Assembly (NCBI GenBank): GCA_016787265.1
Contig: JAEUVF010000019.1
Location: 20,655 to 84,654 of the forward strand
Origin: Flavipsychrobacter sp.
GTDB taxonomy: Bacteria; Bacteroidota; Bacteroidia; Chitinophagales; Chitinophagaceae
Length of the DNA stretch: 64,000 nt
Direction of reading: 5' to 3'
In this document: one piece after another, positions 50,364 to 59,837 of the stretch
Layout of the letters: each line of letters opens with the position of its first letter
Position numbering within the stretch: the first letter of the stretch is position 1
Notes under the pieces: model-generated
The model's input: the letters and a program-made list of their open reading frames with translations, nothing else
Database searches by the model: none
Told to the model about the DNA's origin: nothing
Made by a program: the position numbers and the translations under genes

Positions 50364-51932
50364 TTAATTTATGATTTTATTCAGGAGCATGTCGTACCTG
50401 GTTTTGGATGAGCTTTTACGAAGCGCATCCATATCGGAATCTGATAAACCATTTACCCAGGAATGGTAATGGCCTTTATAGCTTACAGATTCTTCTTCAC
50501 AGCCATAATAAACACTGTTATTGGCATGCAGGTTATCCATTGAGCCTACACAAGTAAGACGATTGTTGGCGATCAGGTTAAATTCTCCCTGGGCATCCCT
50601 GCCATAACAGGAACAACCTGCCTTTTCGCATGCTCTTAACAATCGGATTCGTTCATTATTTGCTTTGGCATCATATTCGGATTGTTTTTTCCTGTACACA
50701 TCTGTTTTATTGTTTACCAGGCTGCCAAGCCGCTCCAGTGATGCAATGCGTGCTGTATGTGCATCCTGCAGAATTTTTCGTTTCGTTGTAAATGCATTCC
50801 GTAATCCTTTCAATGCCTCTTCCTGTATGGATGAGAGGTTTACTGTCAACTCCCACATTTTATCTTCAGCTTGCTTTATTTCTGCCAGCAGCTGCCGGCG
50901 ATCTGTTGAATATTTTTCTTCATATGCCTGTATTTCACTCACCTGCTGACTGATCCGGTTCTCAAGCTCCTTGCTGTTGGCATCCATTACCGTTTTTTCC
51001 TCTGCTGTTAATTTGGTGTTTAATTGGAGCTCAGATTTGATAGTGGATAATTTTGTTCTGAGTGCGTTTAATTCGGAACCTAATCTGCTGATCCGGTCCT
51101 TGTGTAATTGATCCAGTTCATTGATGCGACTCCGGTTCGTGGTTATTTTCTCATTGAGTTGTTTTTTATCCTGCTCTACTTTTTTCGCTACTTTTTCTTT
51201 CAGTTCACTCACAGCTTTTGCCTCTTCCTGTTGCAACTCACTTAGTTTAACGTTGATGATATTAATACGGTCTTCCGCATAATGTTTCTCAGCCAGCGTT
51301 CGTAATATTTCATCCACCCAGGTCAGGGTAATTGATTTTGCTTCCTGAACAACTTTATCCTTGTAGTCTTTACTTAAGGCTACAATTTTTGCGCGCATGT
51401 CATCTGTTTTACCACGCAGATCATTCATTTGTTTATCAATGTCTGCCCGCTTTCTGGTAAACTCATTTTCCTCTGTCTGGAATTTTTTGATCAATTCCTC
51501 CTGGGCTGCGATCAGTCGATCGTATTCAGCCATCTTACTATCAATATGTTCTTGGGTTGCCGGAACAGATACACCATTCACCCTGCGTAAATGCCCCTGG
51601 TAGGTCTCAGAACCTCCTCTCTCAATTTCGGATTTGGGTCTTTTACACTGACTGCAATAGAGTCCACTGCGAAGTTCTTTGAGTGCATTTGCTTTCTCCG
51701 CAATCAGGTCATTCAGTTTCTTTTTTAGCGATAGTAGCTTTTGATTTTCCGCATCGTAGGACTCAAGGTGCTGTCGATTGAGGGAAGCAATTTTTTCATC
51801 GTTAGCCTGGATGGTATTTGCCAGGCTTTCTATGGTAGACAATGTACCTGCACCAGCCGTTTGGGCAAGCAGTTGCAATGGGGTGCCCGCCAGTATGGCA
51901 GCCACCAGCATACTAATCAGTTTCATCGGCAA
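50364..51932 (-). CDS. Exported long coiled-coil protein with cysteine motifs
   Basis: A 522-residue protein I cannot assign. After a signal peptide (LISMLVAAILAGTPLQLLAQ, about 5-24) nearly the whole protein (about 30-425) is Lys/Glu/Gln-rich heptad helix (e.g. LKKKLNDLIAEKANALKEL, KKVEQDKKQLNEKI). A CxxC pair at C93/C96 (LYCSQCKRPK) interrupts it. The C-terminal roughly 90 residues hold five cysteines (C435, C440, C442, C461, C478) in a small likely disulfide-bonded domain (GCSCYGRDAQGEF ... YYGCEEESV). It is the first gene of an operon with the TPR/barrel protein. Position and shape suggest a periplasm-spanning or surface assembly, which is inference. Confidence 0.78.
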   Translation of the reverse strand: MPMKLISMLVAAILAGTPLQLLAQTAGAGTLSTIESLANTIQANDEKIASLNRQHLESYDAENQKLLSLKKKLNDLIAEKANALKELRSGLYCSQCKRPKSEIERGGSETYQGHLRRVNGVSVPATQEHIDSKMAEYDRLIAAQEELIKKFQTEENEFTRKRADIDKQMNDLRGKTDDMRAKIVALSKDYKDKVVQEAKSITLTWVDEILRTLAEKHYAEDRINIINVKLSELQQEEAKAVSELKEKVAKKVEQDKKQLNEKITTNRSRINELDQLHKDRISRLGSELNALRTKLSTIKSELQLNTKLTAEEKTVMDANSKELENRISQQVSEIQAYEEKYSTDRRQLLAEIKQAEDKMWELTVNLSSIQEEALKGLRNAFTTKRKILQDAHTARIASLERLGSLVNNKTDVYRKKQSEYDAKANNERIRLLRACEKAGCSCYGRDAQGEFNLIANNRLTCVGSMDNLHANNSVYYGCEEESVSYKGHYHSWVNGLSDSDMDALRKSSSKTRYDMLLNKIIN

Positions 51933-52012
51933 AGGGTTGAACTAACATCAACGGCTAAACGCAGATTTTATTTTAACTTATCATGATCAGGCGGATTAAA
52001 ATTGTATAAATA

Positions 52013-52044
52013 AAAAAGGCTGCCTCAATTGAGACAGCCTTTTT
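52013..52044 (-). terminator. Rho-independent terminator of secDF
   Basis: Arms 52013-52028 and 52029-52044 pair over 16 bases with one mismatch and almost no loop, followed on the minus strand by a T-rich run. It lies 17 bases after the secDF stop codon and separates it from the coiled-coil gene. Confidence 0.88.
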
Positions 52045-52061
52045 GATATTAAAATATTCTA

Positions 52062-55000
52062 TTACGCTTTCGCTGCAGCTGCAGGAGCAGACTCCATTAC
52101 CTCGTTGGAATCACCTCCCAGTGGCTTGCTTTTACCGAAATCCACCAGGATCGGAGCAGCCACAAAGATGGATGAATACACACCGGTGATCACACCAATC
52201 AACATCGCAAAGGCGAATCCTTTGGTTACCTCACCACCTACCAGGAAGAGGATCAGGATGGTCAGGAATACCGTAACAGATGTCATGATGGTTCTGCTTA
52301 AGGTATCATTGATGGATTTGTTGATGATCTGTGCACGGGTGGCATTCTTCATCAGGTGACTGTTTTCACGGATCCGGTCAAACACGATCACCGTATCATT
52401 CGTAGAGAAACCGATTACCGTCAGGATAGCCGCGATAAAGTGCTGATCAATCTCCAGAGAGAACGGCACGATATCCTTAAAGAAGGAGAACACAATCAGT
52501 GTTACCAACGCATCGTGAATCAATGCCACGATTGTACCGAAAGAATAGCGCCAGTCGCGGAAACGAATCAGGATATACAGGAAGATACCCAGCAATGACC
52601 AGAAAGTGGCCCATTTAGCACCTTGCTTCAAGTCATCCGAAATAGTGGGAACTACTTTCTTGGAACCCTGCTTGTATTTGGTATCAAAAACTTCTGCAGT
52701 AGTATTGGCAGGCAGGTAGTTTTTCAATCCTTCAAACAGTTTGGCCTGCACTTGTTCATCCACTTCCGGTCCACCTTGTTCAATCAGGTAATCGGTAGTA
52801 ATATCCAGCTGGTTGGAACCGCCATATGTTTTGATGATGGGTGTGCTTCCCAGTACTTTCTCCAGATCATTTGCTACGTCAGCAGTAGAAACCGGCTTGT
52901 CAAACTTCACGATGAAACTACGTCCACCACTGAATTCAACACCCTGGTTAAAACCGTTGATCAAAGCACCAATACCAAGTGCCAGGATAATGGCAGAAAT
53001 AGCATAGGTAACTTTCCGCACTTTCACGTAATCGAAATTCGCATTCTTGAAGAGGTTGCGACTGATACCAGTGAAATATTTGAAGTGACGATTTTTATTG
53101 GTCCAGAAATCAGTTACCAGGCGGGAAACCAGGATACCGCAGAACAGGCTCAGTAACAAACCGAGGATCTGTGTGGTTGCGAATCCAAGTACCGGACCCA
53201 GACCGAAATAGAACAGAATAAAGGCAGTAATCAAAGAAGTAAGGTGACCATCCAGGACAGGCGCCAGAGAGCGGCTATAACCATCATTTACAGCCTGCTG
53301 GTAAGATTTACCTCTTGTCAGTTCATCCTTGATACGCTCAAAGATCACCACATTGGTATCCACCGCCATACCGATGGTCAATACCAGACCCGCAATACCA
53401 GGAGCTGTCAGCGTTGCATTCAACGAACTCAGAACACCCACGGTAAAGAGCAGGTTCAACATAAGTGAAATATTGGCAACCCATCCGGCAGTGTTGTAAT
53501 ACACCAGCATCAGGATGAAGATCACTGCAAAGGAAATAAGGAAAGAAAGAGAACCACCGGAGATGGCTTCCTGTCCGAGTGTTGGTCCAACTACCTGCTC
53601 CTGAACGATTTTCGCAGGCGCATCCAGTTTACCGCTTTTCAGGATATTGGAAAGATCCTGACCTTCCTGAACAGAGAACGAACCGGAAATCTGTGAATTA
53701 CCACCAGTGATGGGTTCATTTACATTGGGAGCTGAGTAAACGATATCATCCAGGACAATCGCAATAGCGCGACCAACATTATCGCCGGTCATCTTTGCCC
53801 AGATTTTTTCACCCTGCTTGCTCATGGTCATGTTTACCGTAACCTGGTTGGTAACCGGGTTGAAGTCCTGGAAGGCATCGGTAATATTCTCTCCTTCGAG
53901 TTTGGCTTTTTCAGAACCGGGAACAGTTTTAATTGCATAGAGTGCAACAAAATCCTGCACTTTTCCATCTGCATTTTTCTCCGGCATGCCAAAGAGGAAC
54001 TTCACATCACCGGGCATATTATTCTGAACTACGGGGTTCTTCAGATAAGACATTGCCAGTGCTGTATCTTTCGTTGCAACGTAACCGAGGTTAGGCGCAA
54101 AGATCATACGGCCATCCTGACCCTGCTGAGGTGGAATAAACTGGATAGTTGCCAGCAGCGGGTTGGCTGCACGGGCTGCTTCCGGAGTCTGCGCTGCCGC
54201 AGTCTTGGAGGTATCACCACTCTTCAACACATTGGCAAGGGAAGTAGTATCAGCTGCTTTTGCAGTTGTATCAACAGCTGCAGGTTTTGCAACAGTGTCA
54301 GTTGTAGATGTTCCTTTCAGGTAAGCAGCCAGGGCTTTGTCAGAAGCTTCCAGGCTACGATCCAGTTCACCAATATTATATACTTCAAAGAACTGCAGGT
54401 TGGCAGTAGACTGAAGGTATTTACGAACCCGCTCAGGATCACTTGCACCAGCCAGTTCCACAGTAATGATACCCTTGGTTTCATCCAGTGAAATATTCGG
54501 CTGTGCAACCCCGAACTTGTCGATACGCTTGGTTAACACATCATAAGTCTGCTTCATGGCTGCGGTAGCCTGTTCGCGGATATAGCTAACAACAGCTTCA
54601 TCCGATGCATCCACTTTCAATTTGTTGCGGGTGCTGTTGGCAAACAGAGGAGCCATTTTAATACCCGGATTCACTTCTTTGAAAGATTGTGCAAACAGGG
54701 AAATGAAATCCGCATCAGAATTTGCCTTTTTGCGGGTTGCTTCATCAATCGCTTTTTTCAGGTTCGCATCAGCAGGATTGTTGCTCAATCCTTTGATCAG
54801 TCCGTCCAGCGCAACATCCATCGTTACGTTGATACCGCCCTGCAAATCCAGTCCCAGCAGCAATTCGTTCTCTTTTGCTTTCTGGTAAGTGTGACCCCAC
54901 CAGGTAATTTTTTCATTGCGGGTGCTGTCCTGCAGACGGCGAACCGTAGATTTCTTGATCTCATTCAGCGTGTCCTGGTACTGGAGTTGAAGTTCCTGGT

Positions 55001-55160
55001 TACCGGGATACTTTTGTTCTGGTTTAGGGTAGGTGTTTACATACCGCTGTGCCTTTTCTTCGATGCCTTTCTCATGCTGATTTACGAACCAGGTAAAAGA
55101 CAACTGGTACAGGGAAATCAGAATCAAAAAAGCGGTAAAGATGCTCACGAGTATTCTCAT
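52062..55160 (-). CDS. secDF: Protein translocase subunit SecDF (fused)
   Basis: Drives late steps of Sec export with the proton gradient; in many bacteria SecD and SecF are separate, but Bacteroidota carry this fusion. The 1032-residue protein has 12 predicted membrane helices in two sets of six. The SecD half (1 to about 690) starts with one helix, then a large periplasmic P1 domain including a low-complexity Ala/Thr/Asp stretch (about 285-330), and has GLVLTIGMAVDTNVVIFERIK. The SecF half (about 710-1032) has EFSGGRSFIVKF and AILTVIGFSTNDTVIVFDRIRE. Both catalytic-type Asp-containing helices are intact. YajC, its partner, is encoded 4.4 kb away. Confidence 0.97.
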   Translation of the reverse strand: MRILVSIFTAFLILISLYQLSFTWFVNQHEKGIEEKAQRYVNTYPKPEQKYPGNQELQLQYQDTLNEIKKSTVRRLQDSTRNEKITWWGHTYQKAKENELLLGLDLQGGINVTMDVALDGLIKGLSNNPADANLKKAIDEATRKKANSDADFISLFAQSFKEVNPGIKMAPLFANSTRNKLKVDASDEAVVSYIREQATAAMKQTYDVLTKRIDKFGVAQPNISLDETKGIITVELAGASDPERVRKYLQSTANLQFFEVYNIGELDRSLEASDKALAAYLKGTSTTDTVAKPAAVDTTAKAADTTSLANVLKSGDTSKTAAAQTPEAARAANPLLATIQFIPPQQGQDGRMIFAPNLGYVATKDTALAMSYLKNPVVQNNMPGDVKFLFGMPEKNADGKVQDFVALYAIKTVPGSEKAKLEGENITDAFQDFNPVTNQVTVNMTMSKQGEKIWAKMTGDNVGRAIAIVLDDIVYSAPNVNEPITGGNSQISGSFSVQEGQDLSNILKSGKLDAPAKIVQEQVVGPTLGQEAISGGSLSFLISFAVIFILMLVYYNTAGWVANISLMLNLLFTVGVLSSLNATLTAPGIAGLVLTIGMAVDTNVVIFERIKDELTRGKSYQQAVNDGYSRSLAPVLDGHLTSLITAFILFYFGLGPVLGFATTQILGLLLSLFCGILVSRLVTDFWTNKNRHFKYFTGISRNLFKNANFDYVKVRKVTYAISAIILALGIGALINGFNQGVEFSGGRSFIVKFDKPVSTADVANDLEKVLGSTPIIKTYGGSNQLDITTDYLIEQGGPEVDEQVQAKLFEGLKNYLPANTTAEVFDTKYKQGSKKVVPTISDDLKQGAKWATFWSLLGIFLYILIRFRDWRYSFGTIVALIHDALVTLIVFSFFKDIVPFSLEIDQHFIAAILTVIGFSTNDTVIVFDRIRENSHLMKNATRAQIINKSINDTLSRTIMTSVTVFLTILILFLVGGEVTKGFAFAMLIGVITGVYSSIFVAAPILVDFGKSKPLGGDSNEVMESAPAAAAKA

Positions 55161-55201
55161 CGCAATACTTGTTTCGTTTTTTGTAGTTTTTTAAAGAGTG
55201 G

Positions 55202-55209
55202 CAAATATA
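55202..55209 (-). promoter_or_regulatory. -7 box of secDF
   Basis: The minus strand reads TATATTTG, an exact match 41 bases before the secDF start codon, leaving a leader of about 35 bases. Confidence 0.55.
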
Positions 55210-55303
55210 GGATTTCGGATGAAATATTGACAGGGTGGGAGTTTATTGCTGCCTGAACCGGAAAAATTCCGGAATTTGTGCCTCCTGGAACTAAAAAGAA
55301 ACT

Positions 55304-56023
55304 ATGAGTTGGAGGAATACGATCCTGGCGGGATGGATTAGCTGCCTGGCGCTGGCAGGCTGCCTGAAGCAGGAAGACAAAACCGGTGAGGGGCCCAAAA
55401 CCAATATCCTGCTGGTGAATGCTGCCCTGGATGCGGCGGAAGTGAACCTGCTCCTGGATGGAGAACCACTTTCACCGGCTGATCTGGCCTTTGGGGAAGC
55501 CAGCGTGGAGGCGGAAAATGGCTACATAAAAGCACGTCCGGGTATTCAGACTGTTGGATGGAAGATTGGAGGAGAAACGATTATAAATGATAAGTTTTTG
55601 ATCTGGAACCCGAACAGTTATTATACTGTACTTCATTTTGATACTGCTGTGAATGGGTTTGGGCGATGGACTATTATAGAAGATGATCCCGAATTCTCTG
55701 ATACCCTGGCAAAAGTTCGCTTTATTAATTGTGTGGCGGGTCCTGATTCTCTCAGTTTATGGCTGATCAACAGCGATGATACCCTGCAGGTCTCCAACCG
55801 GCGGGCCTTTCTGGAAGCAACCGGCATCATCGGAACAGCATTTACGACAAAGGTATTTCCAGGTACCTGGAGGTATGAGTTGATCGATAAAAATAATGCG
55901 GTACTGGAAACGGCCGAATTGCTGCTGACCCGGGGAGAAGTATACAGTTTTATCGGAATAGGAGAAACCGGATCAACGGGGACGAAGCAGCCTCGTACAC
56001 TGGTGGTTCGTCAAAAGAAATGA
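55304..56023 (+). CDS. DUF4397-like lipoprotein
   Basis: A 239-residue lipoprotein with signal WISCLALAGC (lipid cysteine at about 20). The body shows two beta-sandwich repeats of the DUF4397 type, recognisable by the pattern of a short strand with residues like ILLVNAALDAAEVNLLLDGEPL (about 35-55) and KVRFINCVAGPDSLSLWLIN (about 140-160). These domains are common in Bacteroidota envelope proteins and have no known activity. No T9SS tail. It is monocistronic between secDF (divergent) and the aminotransferase gene. Confidence 0.82.
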   Translation: MSWRNTILAGWISCLALAGCLKQEDKTGEGPKTNILLVNAALDAAEVNLLLDGEPLSPADLAFGEASVEAENGYIKARPGIQTVGWKIGGETIINDKFLIWNPNSYYTVLHFDTAVNGFGRWTIIEDDPEFSDTLAKVRFINCVAGPDSLSLWLINSDDTLQVSNRRAFLEATGIIGTAFTTKVFPGTWRYELIDKNNAVLETAELLLTRGEVYSFIGIGETGSTGTKQPRTLVVRQKK

Positions 56024-56101
56024 CCGGAATAAACGGGCCATTTTGTATTTTTACCAATTGTCAAGCAATCATTCATAAACAAACCAATTTAGCAACACAA
56101 A

Positions 56102-57292
56102 ATGTCTTTATCATCCCGGTTGCAGCGCTTTAGCGAACCCGAAACGCTGCGAATGGCCAAAATGGGCCGTGAACTTCGTGCCAAAGGATTTGATGTAATT
56201 GATCTGAGTTTAGGTGAACCTGATTTTGATACACCTGAGCACATCAAGGAAGCAGCAAAAAAAGCAGTAGATGAAAACTGGAGCCATTATCCTCCGGTAG
56301 CAGGTTATCCTGATCTGCGGGAAGCGGTATGTACCAAGCTGAAACGTGATAACAACCTCGACTATAAACCCGAGAACATCCTGGTATCTACAGGAGCCAA
56401 GCAAAGTATCGCCAACCTGATTATGGCATTGGTGGATACGGGTGATGAAGTGATCATACCAACACCTTATTGGGTATCCTATTCTGAAATTGTGAAGATG
56501 TCAGAAGGTGTACCTGTGATGATCCGCACTTCTGCAGCATCCGGATACAAAGTGACTGCAGCAGAAGTAGAAGCGGCGATTACGCCTAAGACCAAACTCT
56601 TCATGTTTTCTTCTCCCTGCAACCCTACCGGTGCTGTATATACGAAGGAGGAGTTGTCGGCTTTGGCTGACGTATTCCGAAAGCATCCTCAGGTTTATAT
56701 CATGAGTGATGAGATCTATGAATACATCAATTATGTGGGCAAACATGAGAGCATCGCGCAGTTTGATGATATCAAGGATCGTGTGATTATTATCAATGGA
56801 TTAAGCAAGGGCTTTGCGATGACCGGCTATCGTTTGGGCTTTATTGCCGGCGCACCGGAGATAGTGAAAGCCTGTGAAAAAATACAGGGACAAATCACCA
56901 GTGGTGCCAACGCAGTTACACAGCGTGCAGCGATCGTTGCACTCACAACTGACCTGGCTCCCAGTAAAGCGATGGTGAAAGAGTTTGCAGAGCGTAAGAA
57001 GGTAATAATGGCGCGACTTGCAGAGATTCCAGGAATCACCTGCAATGAGCCGGATGGAGCATTTTATGTGTTTCCGGATATCAGTTCCTATTTTGGAAAA
57101 TCTGATGGTACCACTACGGTAAACAATTCAGATGAACTTTGTTTTTACATACTCGAGAATGCACATGTAACAACCGTTACAGGTAAAGCATTCGGAGAAG
57201 ATAAATGCATACGCATCGCGTACACGAATAGCCTGCCTAAGATAGAAGAGGGGATGGCAAGAATTAAAGCGGTGTTGGGGAAGTTGAAGTGA
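56102..57292 (+). CDS. Aspartate aminotransferase (class I/II, AAT-Ib type)
   Basis: A PLP enzyme of 396 residues that swaps amino groups between aspartate and 2-oxoglutarate; related aminotransferases with other substrates cannot be excluded. The PLP lysine is K236 in INGLSKGFAMTGYRLGF; SSPCNPTGAVY and IMSDEIYEYINY hold the other cofactor contacts, and R in CIRIAYTNS at the C-terminus binds the substrate carboxylate. The N-terminal LGEPDFDTPEHIKEAA matches the AAT-Ib subgroup. The TGA stop codon is part of the first unit of a heptamer repeat. Confidence 0.93.
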   Translation: MSLSSRLQRFSEPETLRMAKMGRELRAKGFDVIDLSLGEPDFDTPEHIKEAAKKAVDENWSHYPPVAGYPDLREAVCTKLKRDNNLDYKPENILVSTGAKQSIANLIMALVDTGDEVIIPTPYWVSYSEIVKMSEGVPVMIRTSAASGYKVTAAEVEAAITPKTKLFMFSSPCNPTGAVYTKEELSALADVFRKHPQVYIMSDEIYEYINYVGKHESIAQFDDIKDRVIIINGLSKGFAMTGYRLGFIAGAPEIVKACEKIQGQITSGANAVTQRAAIVALTTDLAPSKAMVKEFAERKKVIMARLAEIPGITCNEPDGAFYVFPDISSYFGKSDGTTTVNNSDELCFYILENAHVTTVTGKAFGEDKCIRIAYTNSLPKIEEGMARIKAVLGKLK

Positions 57293-57344
57293 GACGTGAG
57301 ACGTTAGATGTGAGATGTGAGACGTCAGACGTGAGAAGTGAAAA
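57289..57344 (+). repeat. Heptamer repeat locus 5 (GTGAGAC type)
   Basis: Eight 7-mers in perfect phase: GTGAGAC, GTGAGAC, GTTAGAT, GTGAGAT, GTGAGAC, GTCAGAC, GTGAGAA, GTGAAAA. The first unit contains the stop codon of the aminotransferase gene. The terminator follows 3 bases later. Confidence 0.95.
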
Positions 57345-57347
57345 GAT

Positions 57348-57379
57348 AAAACACCCGACGGGCATCCGTCGGGTGTTTT
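57348..57379. terminator. Bidirectional terminator between convergent genes
   Basis: A 14-bp perfect stem (57348-57361 with 57366-57379) and a GCAT loop, with A-run on one side and T-run on the other. It serves the aminotransferase gene on the plus strand and the NHL lipoprotein gene on the minus strand, which ends 2 bases away. Confidence 0.95.
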
Positions 57380-57380
57380 A

Positions 57381-58877
57381 TTATCGCATGACTAATTTTC
57401 GGATGCAGTTATTTCTGGTGTCTGCGATGATCAGATTGCCATCCATGTCCATCGTTATTCCTGAAGGGTCATTAAATTCAGCCTGTAGCGGAGGTCCGTT
57501 TTTTAATCCCTTGTTCCCGGTACCGGCAATGGTAGTTACCCTGCCATCCGGACTAATTCGTTTGATTGCATTGTAGCCGGATTCAACATAATAAATGGTT
57601 CCCTTTGAATCGGAGGTTATTCCGGCAACTCCGTTTATCCAATGCCAGGGTCCATTGGGTTTTGAAAAGGTTGTAACCTGCGCATCTATTGTTGACAATC
57701 GGAGATAAGAGCCATCGGATACAATAAACCCTTTAACCGGGTCCCAATGCATATAGGAAGGGGATGTAAATCCTGCTTCGGACCCTTTGCCATCCACATG
57801 GCCTGTTACAGTTCTGCCAGCAAATAGTTTGTGTTCTTCTCCTTCTTTCATGTAATAGATGTTATTTCCCTTGGTAAAGAAAAGTGTATCCCCTTTTATC
57901 AAAACATCTTTCATATAATCCGATAGATTCCTGAAAACAGTACTTACCATTCCAGCCCTATTAATCTTCCGGATAGCAAAATTGTCAAAATCCACTACAA
58001 ATAAATCTCCTGCATTATTTATCGTCATACCAGCTAACAGGTAAAACTTAGCCTGATTGCCGGGTCCATCCAAAAAGCCCTGTGGTTTTGAACCCGCAAA
58101 AGTGGACACCATTCCACTGTTATCTATTTTCCGAATGCAATAATTCCACTGATCGGTGATAAAAATTTCATTGTTTTTATTCACAGCCAGATCCTTCGGA
58201 AAATAAAACAAGGCCTGTTGGCCCGTTCCATCGCGGTATCCCGCCTGAATGGATCCTGCAATGGTCGTTACGGATAGCGCAGATGGCATATAGGTGAACG
58301 GAACCGTGGAGGTTCCCGATGCTTTACAACTTGTAATGGTAACCAGTCCCGTCGAGTTTTTATCATCCGGTACAATAACGCTGGCAGTAGAGGGTGTCAT
58401 CGATACAATGGTGGCTGAAATGCCATTCAGTTTAATGGAATTTTCCCCTTCACCCGGACAAAAATAATCTCCGATAATTTTAATGGTATCGCCGGCTTCC
58501 CCAAAGGCAGGTTCAATAGCGCGTATGACTGGGGTAAGATAGGTGAACTTCTCTTCGGATTCCGCTACTTCATTTCGAACGCTGATCTTAACAATGCCGG
58601 AACAGTTTGGGTTATCCGGGATGACCACAACAATACTGTTATAATAAGACTCAATAACCTGTACGGGTAGATTATTTATATATACTTTGTTCTTGTTATT
58701 ATCCAATTCAAATTCACCACCAACAATATTGACAAGCGTTCCTTTTCTCCCTTCTGTTGGTTGAATAGAACTGATATGAAGTTTAACCCGATCATCGGAG
58801 GGTTTCTTGCAGGAAAAAAGAAAAGAAATAGATAACATAAAAAGTTGTTGAAAAATCCAGGGTAACGAAACACGCAT
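57381..58877 (-). CDS. TIG/NHL-repeat lipoprotein
   Basis: A 498-residue lipoprotein (signal MLSISFLFSC, lipid cysteine at about 23). Two IPT/TIG beta-sandwich domains follow (about 30-110, with SIQPTEGRKGTLVNIVG, and about 115-195, with AIEPAFGEAGDTIKIIG). The rest is an NHL-type beta-propeller of about six blades with the repeated pattern DGTGQQALFYFPKDLAV, DGPGNQAKFYLLAGM and NGPPLQAEFNDPSGI and strands like NNCIRKL. Such proteins are common outer-surface components in Bacteroidota; ligand unknown. An upstream TTG in frame is rejected because the ATG at 58877 gives a proper signal. It follows coaE on the same strand after 46 bases. Confidence 0.88.
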   Translation of the reverse strand: MRVSLPWIFQQLFMLSISFLFSCKKPSDDRVKLHISSIQPTEGRKGTLVNIVGGEFELDNNKNKVYINNLPVQVIESYYNSIVVVIPDNPNCSGIVKISVRNEVAESEEKFTYLTPVIRAIEPAFGEAGDTIKIIGDYFCPGEGENSIKLNGISATIVSMTPSTASVIVPDDKNSTGLVTITSCKASGTSTVPFTYMPSALSVTTIAGSIQAGYRDGTGQQALFYFPKDLAVNKNNEIFITDQWNYCIRKIDNSGMVSTFAGSKPQGFLDGPGNQAKFYLLAGMTINNAGDLFVVDFDNFAIRKINRAGMVSTVFRNLSDYMKDVLIKGDTLFFTKGNNIYYMKEGEEHKLFAGRTVTGHVDGKGSEAGFTSPSYMHWDPVKGFIVSDGSYLRLSTIDAQVTTFSKPNGPWHWINGVAGITSDSKGTIYYVESGYNAIKRISPDGRVTTIAGTGNKGLKNGPPLQAEFNDPSGITMDMDGNLIIADTRNNCIRKLVMR

Positions 58878-58923
58878 GTTGGTTGGAATTACATGCAAGA
58901 CTATAAAATAAATCAGATAAATA

Positions 58924-59505
58924 CTAGCGCTTTAAAAACTTCTCATGTAATGCCAATACCTGCGGCAGCACTAATTGCTGATCGTCGTTCACCACCACAA
59001 AATCACAAAGTCTCATTTTTACAGATTCTTCTATCTGGTTGGCCATGCGCTGGAGTACCTGCTCGCGGGTTACATTGTCACGTTGCATAACACGATGGAT
59101 CCGGAGGGCTTGGGGCGCATACACGCCAATTACATAATCCAGTTCATTCTGTGTGCCGGATTCAAAGATCAGGGCTGCTTCTTTAATAGCGTAGGGCGTT
59201 GTTTGCCGGTTCATCCAGTCTTTGCCATACTTTATGGTAGCAGGATGAACCAGGGCATTGAGTGCCTCGAGTTTGCTTCTGTCTTTAAAGACAAGGGAGG
59301 AAATATAGAAACGGTTGAGGGTACCGTTGAGGTAGGCTTCGGGACCGAATAATTCGGTTATGGATGCCCGTAAGGCGGGGTCATTTTTCATCAGGCTTTT
59401 AGCGGCAGTATCAGCATTGTAAACCGGGATGCCCAGGTGCTCAAACACCTTTGCTACCATTGATTTACCACTGCCGATACCGCCGGTTATGCCTATTTTC
59501 AACAT
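58924..59505 (-). CDS. coaE: Dephospho-CoA kinase
   Basis: Phosphorylates dephospho-CoA at the 3' hydroxyl, the last step of coenzyme A synthesis. The 193-residue P-loop kinase has GGIGSGKS at 8-15, the GIPVYNADTAAKSLM segment and the later YVIGVYAPQALRIHRVMQRD. The ending MRLCDFVVVNDDQ is usual. Its ATG overlaps the yajC stop codon in TAATG, so the genes are translationally coupled. It is the last gene of the nusB-DUF1573-yajC-coaE unit, a common arrangement in Bacteroidota from memory. Confidence 0.95.
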   Translation of the reverse strand: MLKIGITGGIGSGKSMVAKVFEHLGIPVYNADTAAKSLMKNDPALRASITELFGPEAYLNGTLNRFYISSLVFKDRSKLEALNALVHPATIKYGKDWMNRQTTPYAIKEAALIFESGTQNELDYVIGVYAPQALRIHRVMQRDNVTREQVLQRMANQIEESVKMRLCDFVVVNDDQQLVLPQVLALHEKFLKR

Positions 59506-59837
59506 TATGCTTTCTCAGCAGGAGCTGTTTTGTTGATATTCTTGGTCCACTCCAGTGAAATAGCAGATTTTTCAATCTTCATATAACTGCCAGGAGAAGT
59601 TTCCAGCTGAATGGTACCGTCTTCATTTACTTTATTAACAGTACCATGAATACCCGCGATGGTTACGATTTTATCGCCTTTCTGCATGTTTTCCTGGAAG
59701 GTCTTTGCTTCCTTTGCTTTCTTGGCCTGCGGACGAATCATGAACAGCCAGAATACGAGAATCATACCTCCCAGCAAAATCAACTGGAACGTACCACCAC
59801 CGGCACCGCCGGCCTGAAGAAAAACTAAATTGGTCAT
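59505..59837 (-). CDS. yajC: Preprotein translocase subunit YajC
   Basis: A 110-residue single-pass membrane protein that joins SecDF at the Sec translocon. One helix (FQLILLGGMILVFWLFM, about 17-33) is followed by the family signature RPQAKKAKEAKTFQENMQKGDKI as a charged cytoplasmic stretch. The IVTIAGIHGTVNKVNEDGTIQLE beta core comes after it. A glycine-rich GGAGGG precedes the helix. It shares one base with coaE. Its start codon lies directly before a heptamer-type repeat. Confidence 0.94.
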   Translation of the reverse strand: MTNLVFLQAGGAGGGTFQLILLGGMILVFWLFMIRPQAKKAKEAKTFQENMQKGDKIVTIAGIHGTVNKVNEDGTIQLETSPGSYMKIEKSAISLEWTKNINKTAPAEKA

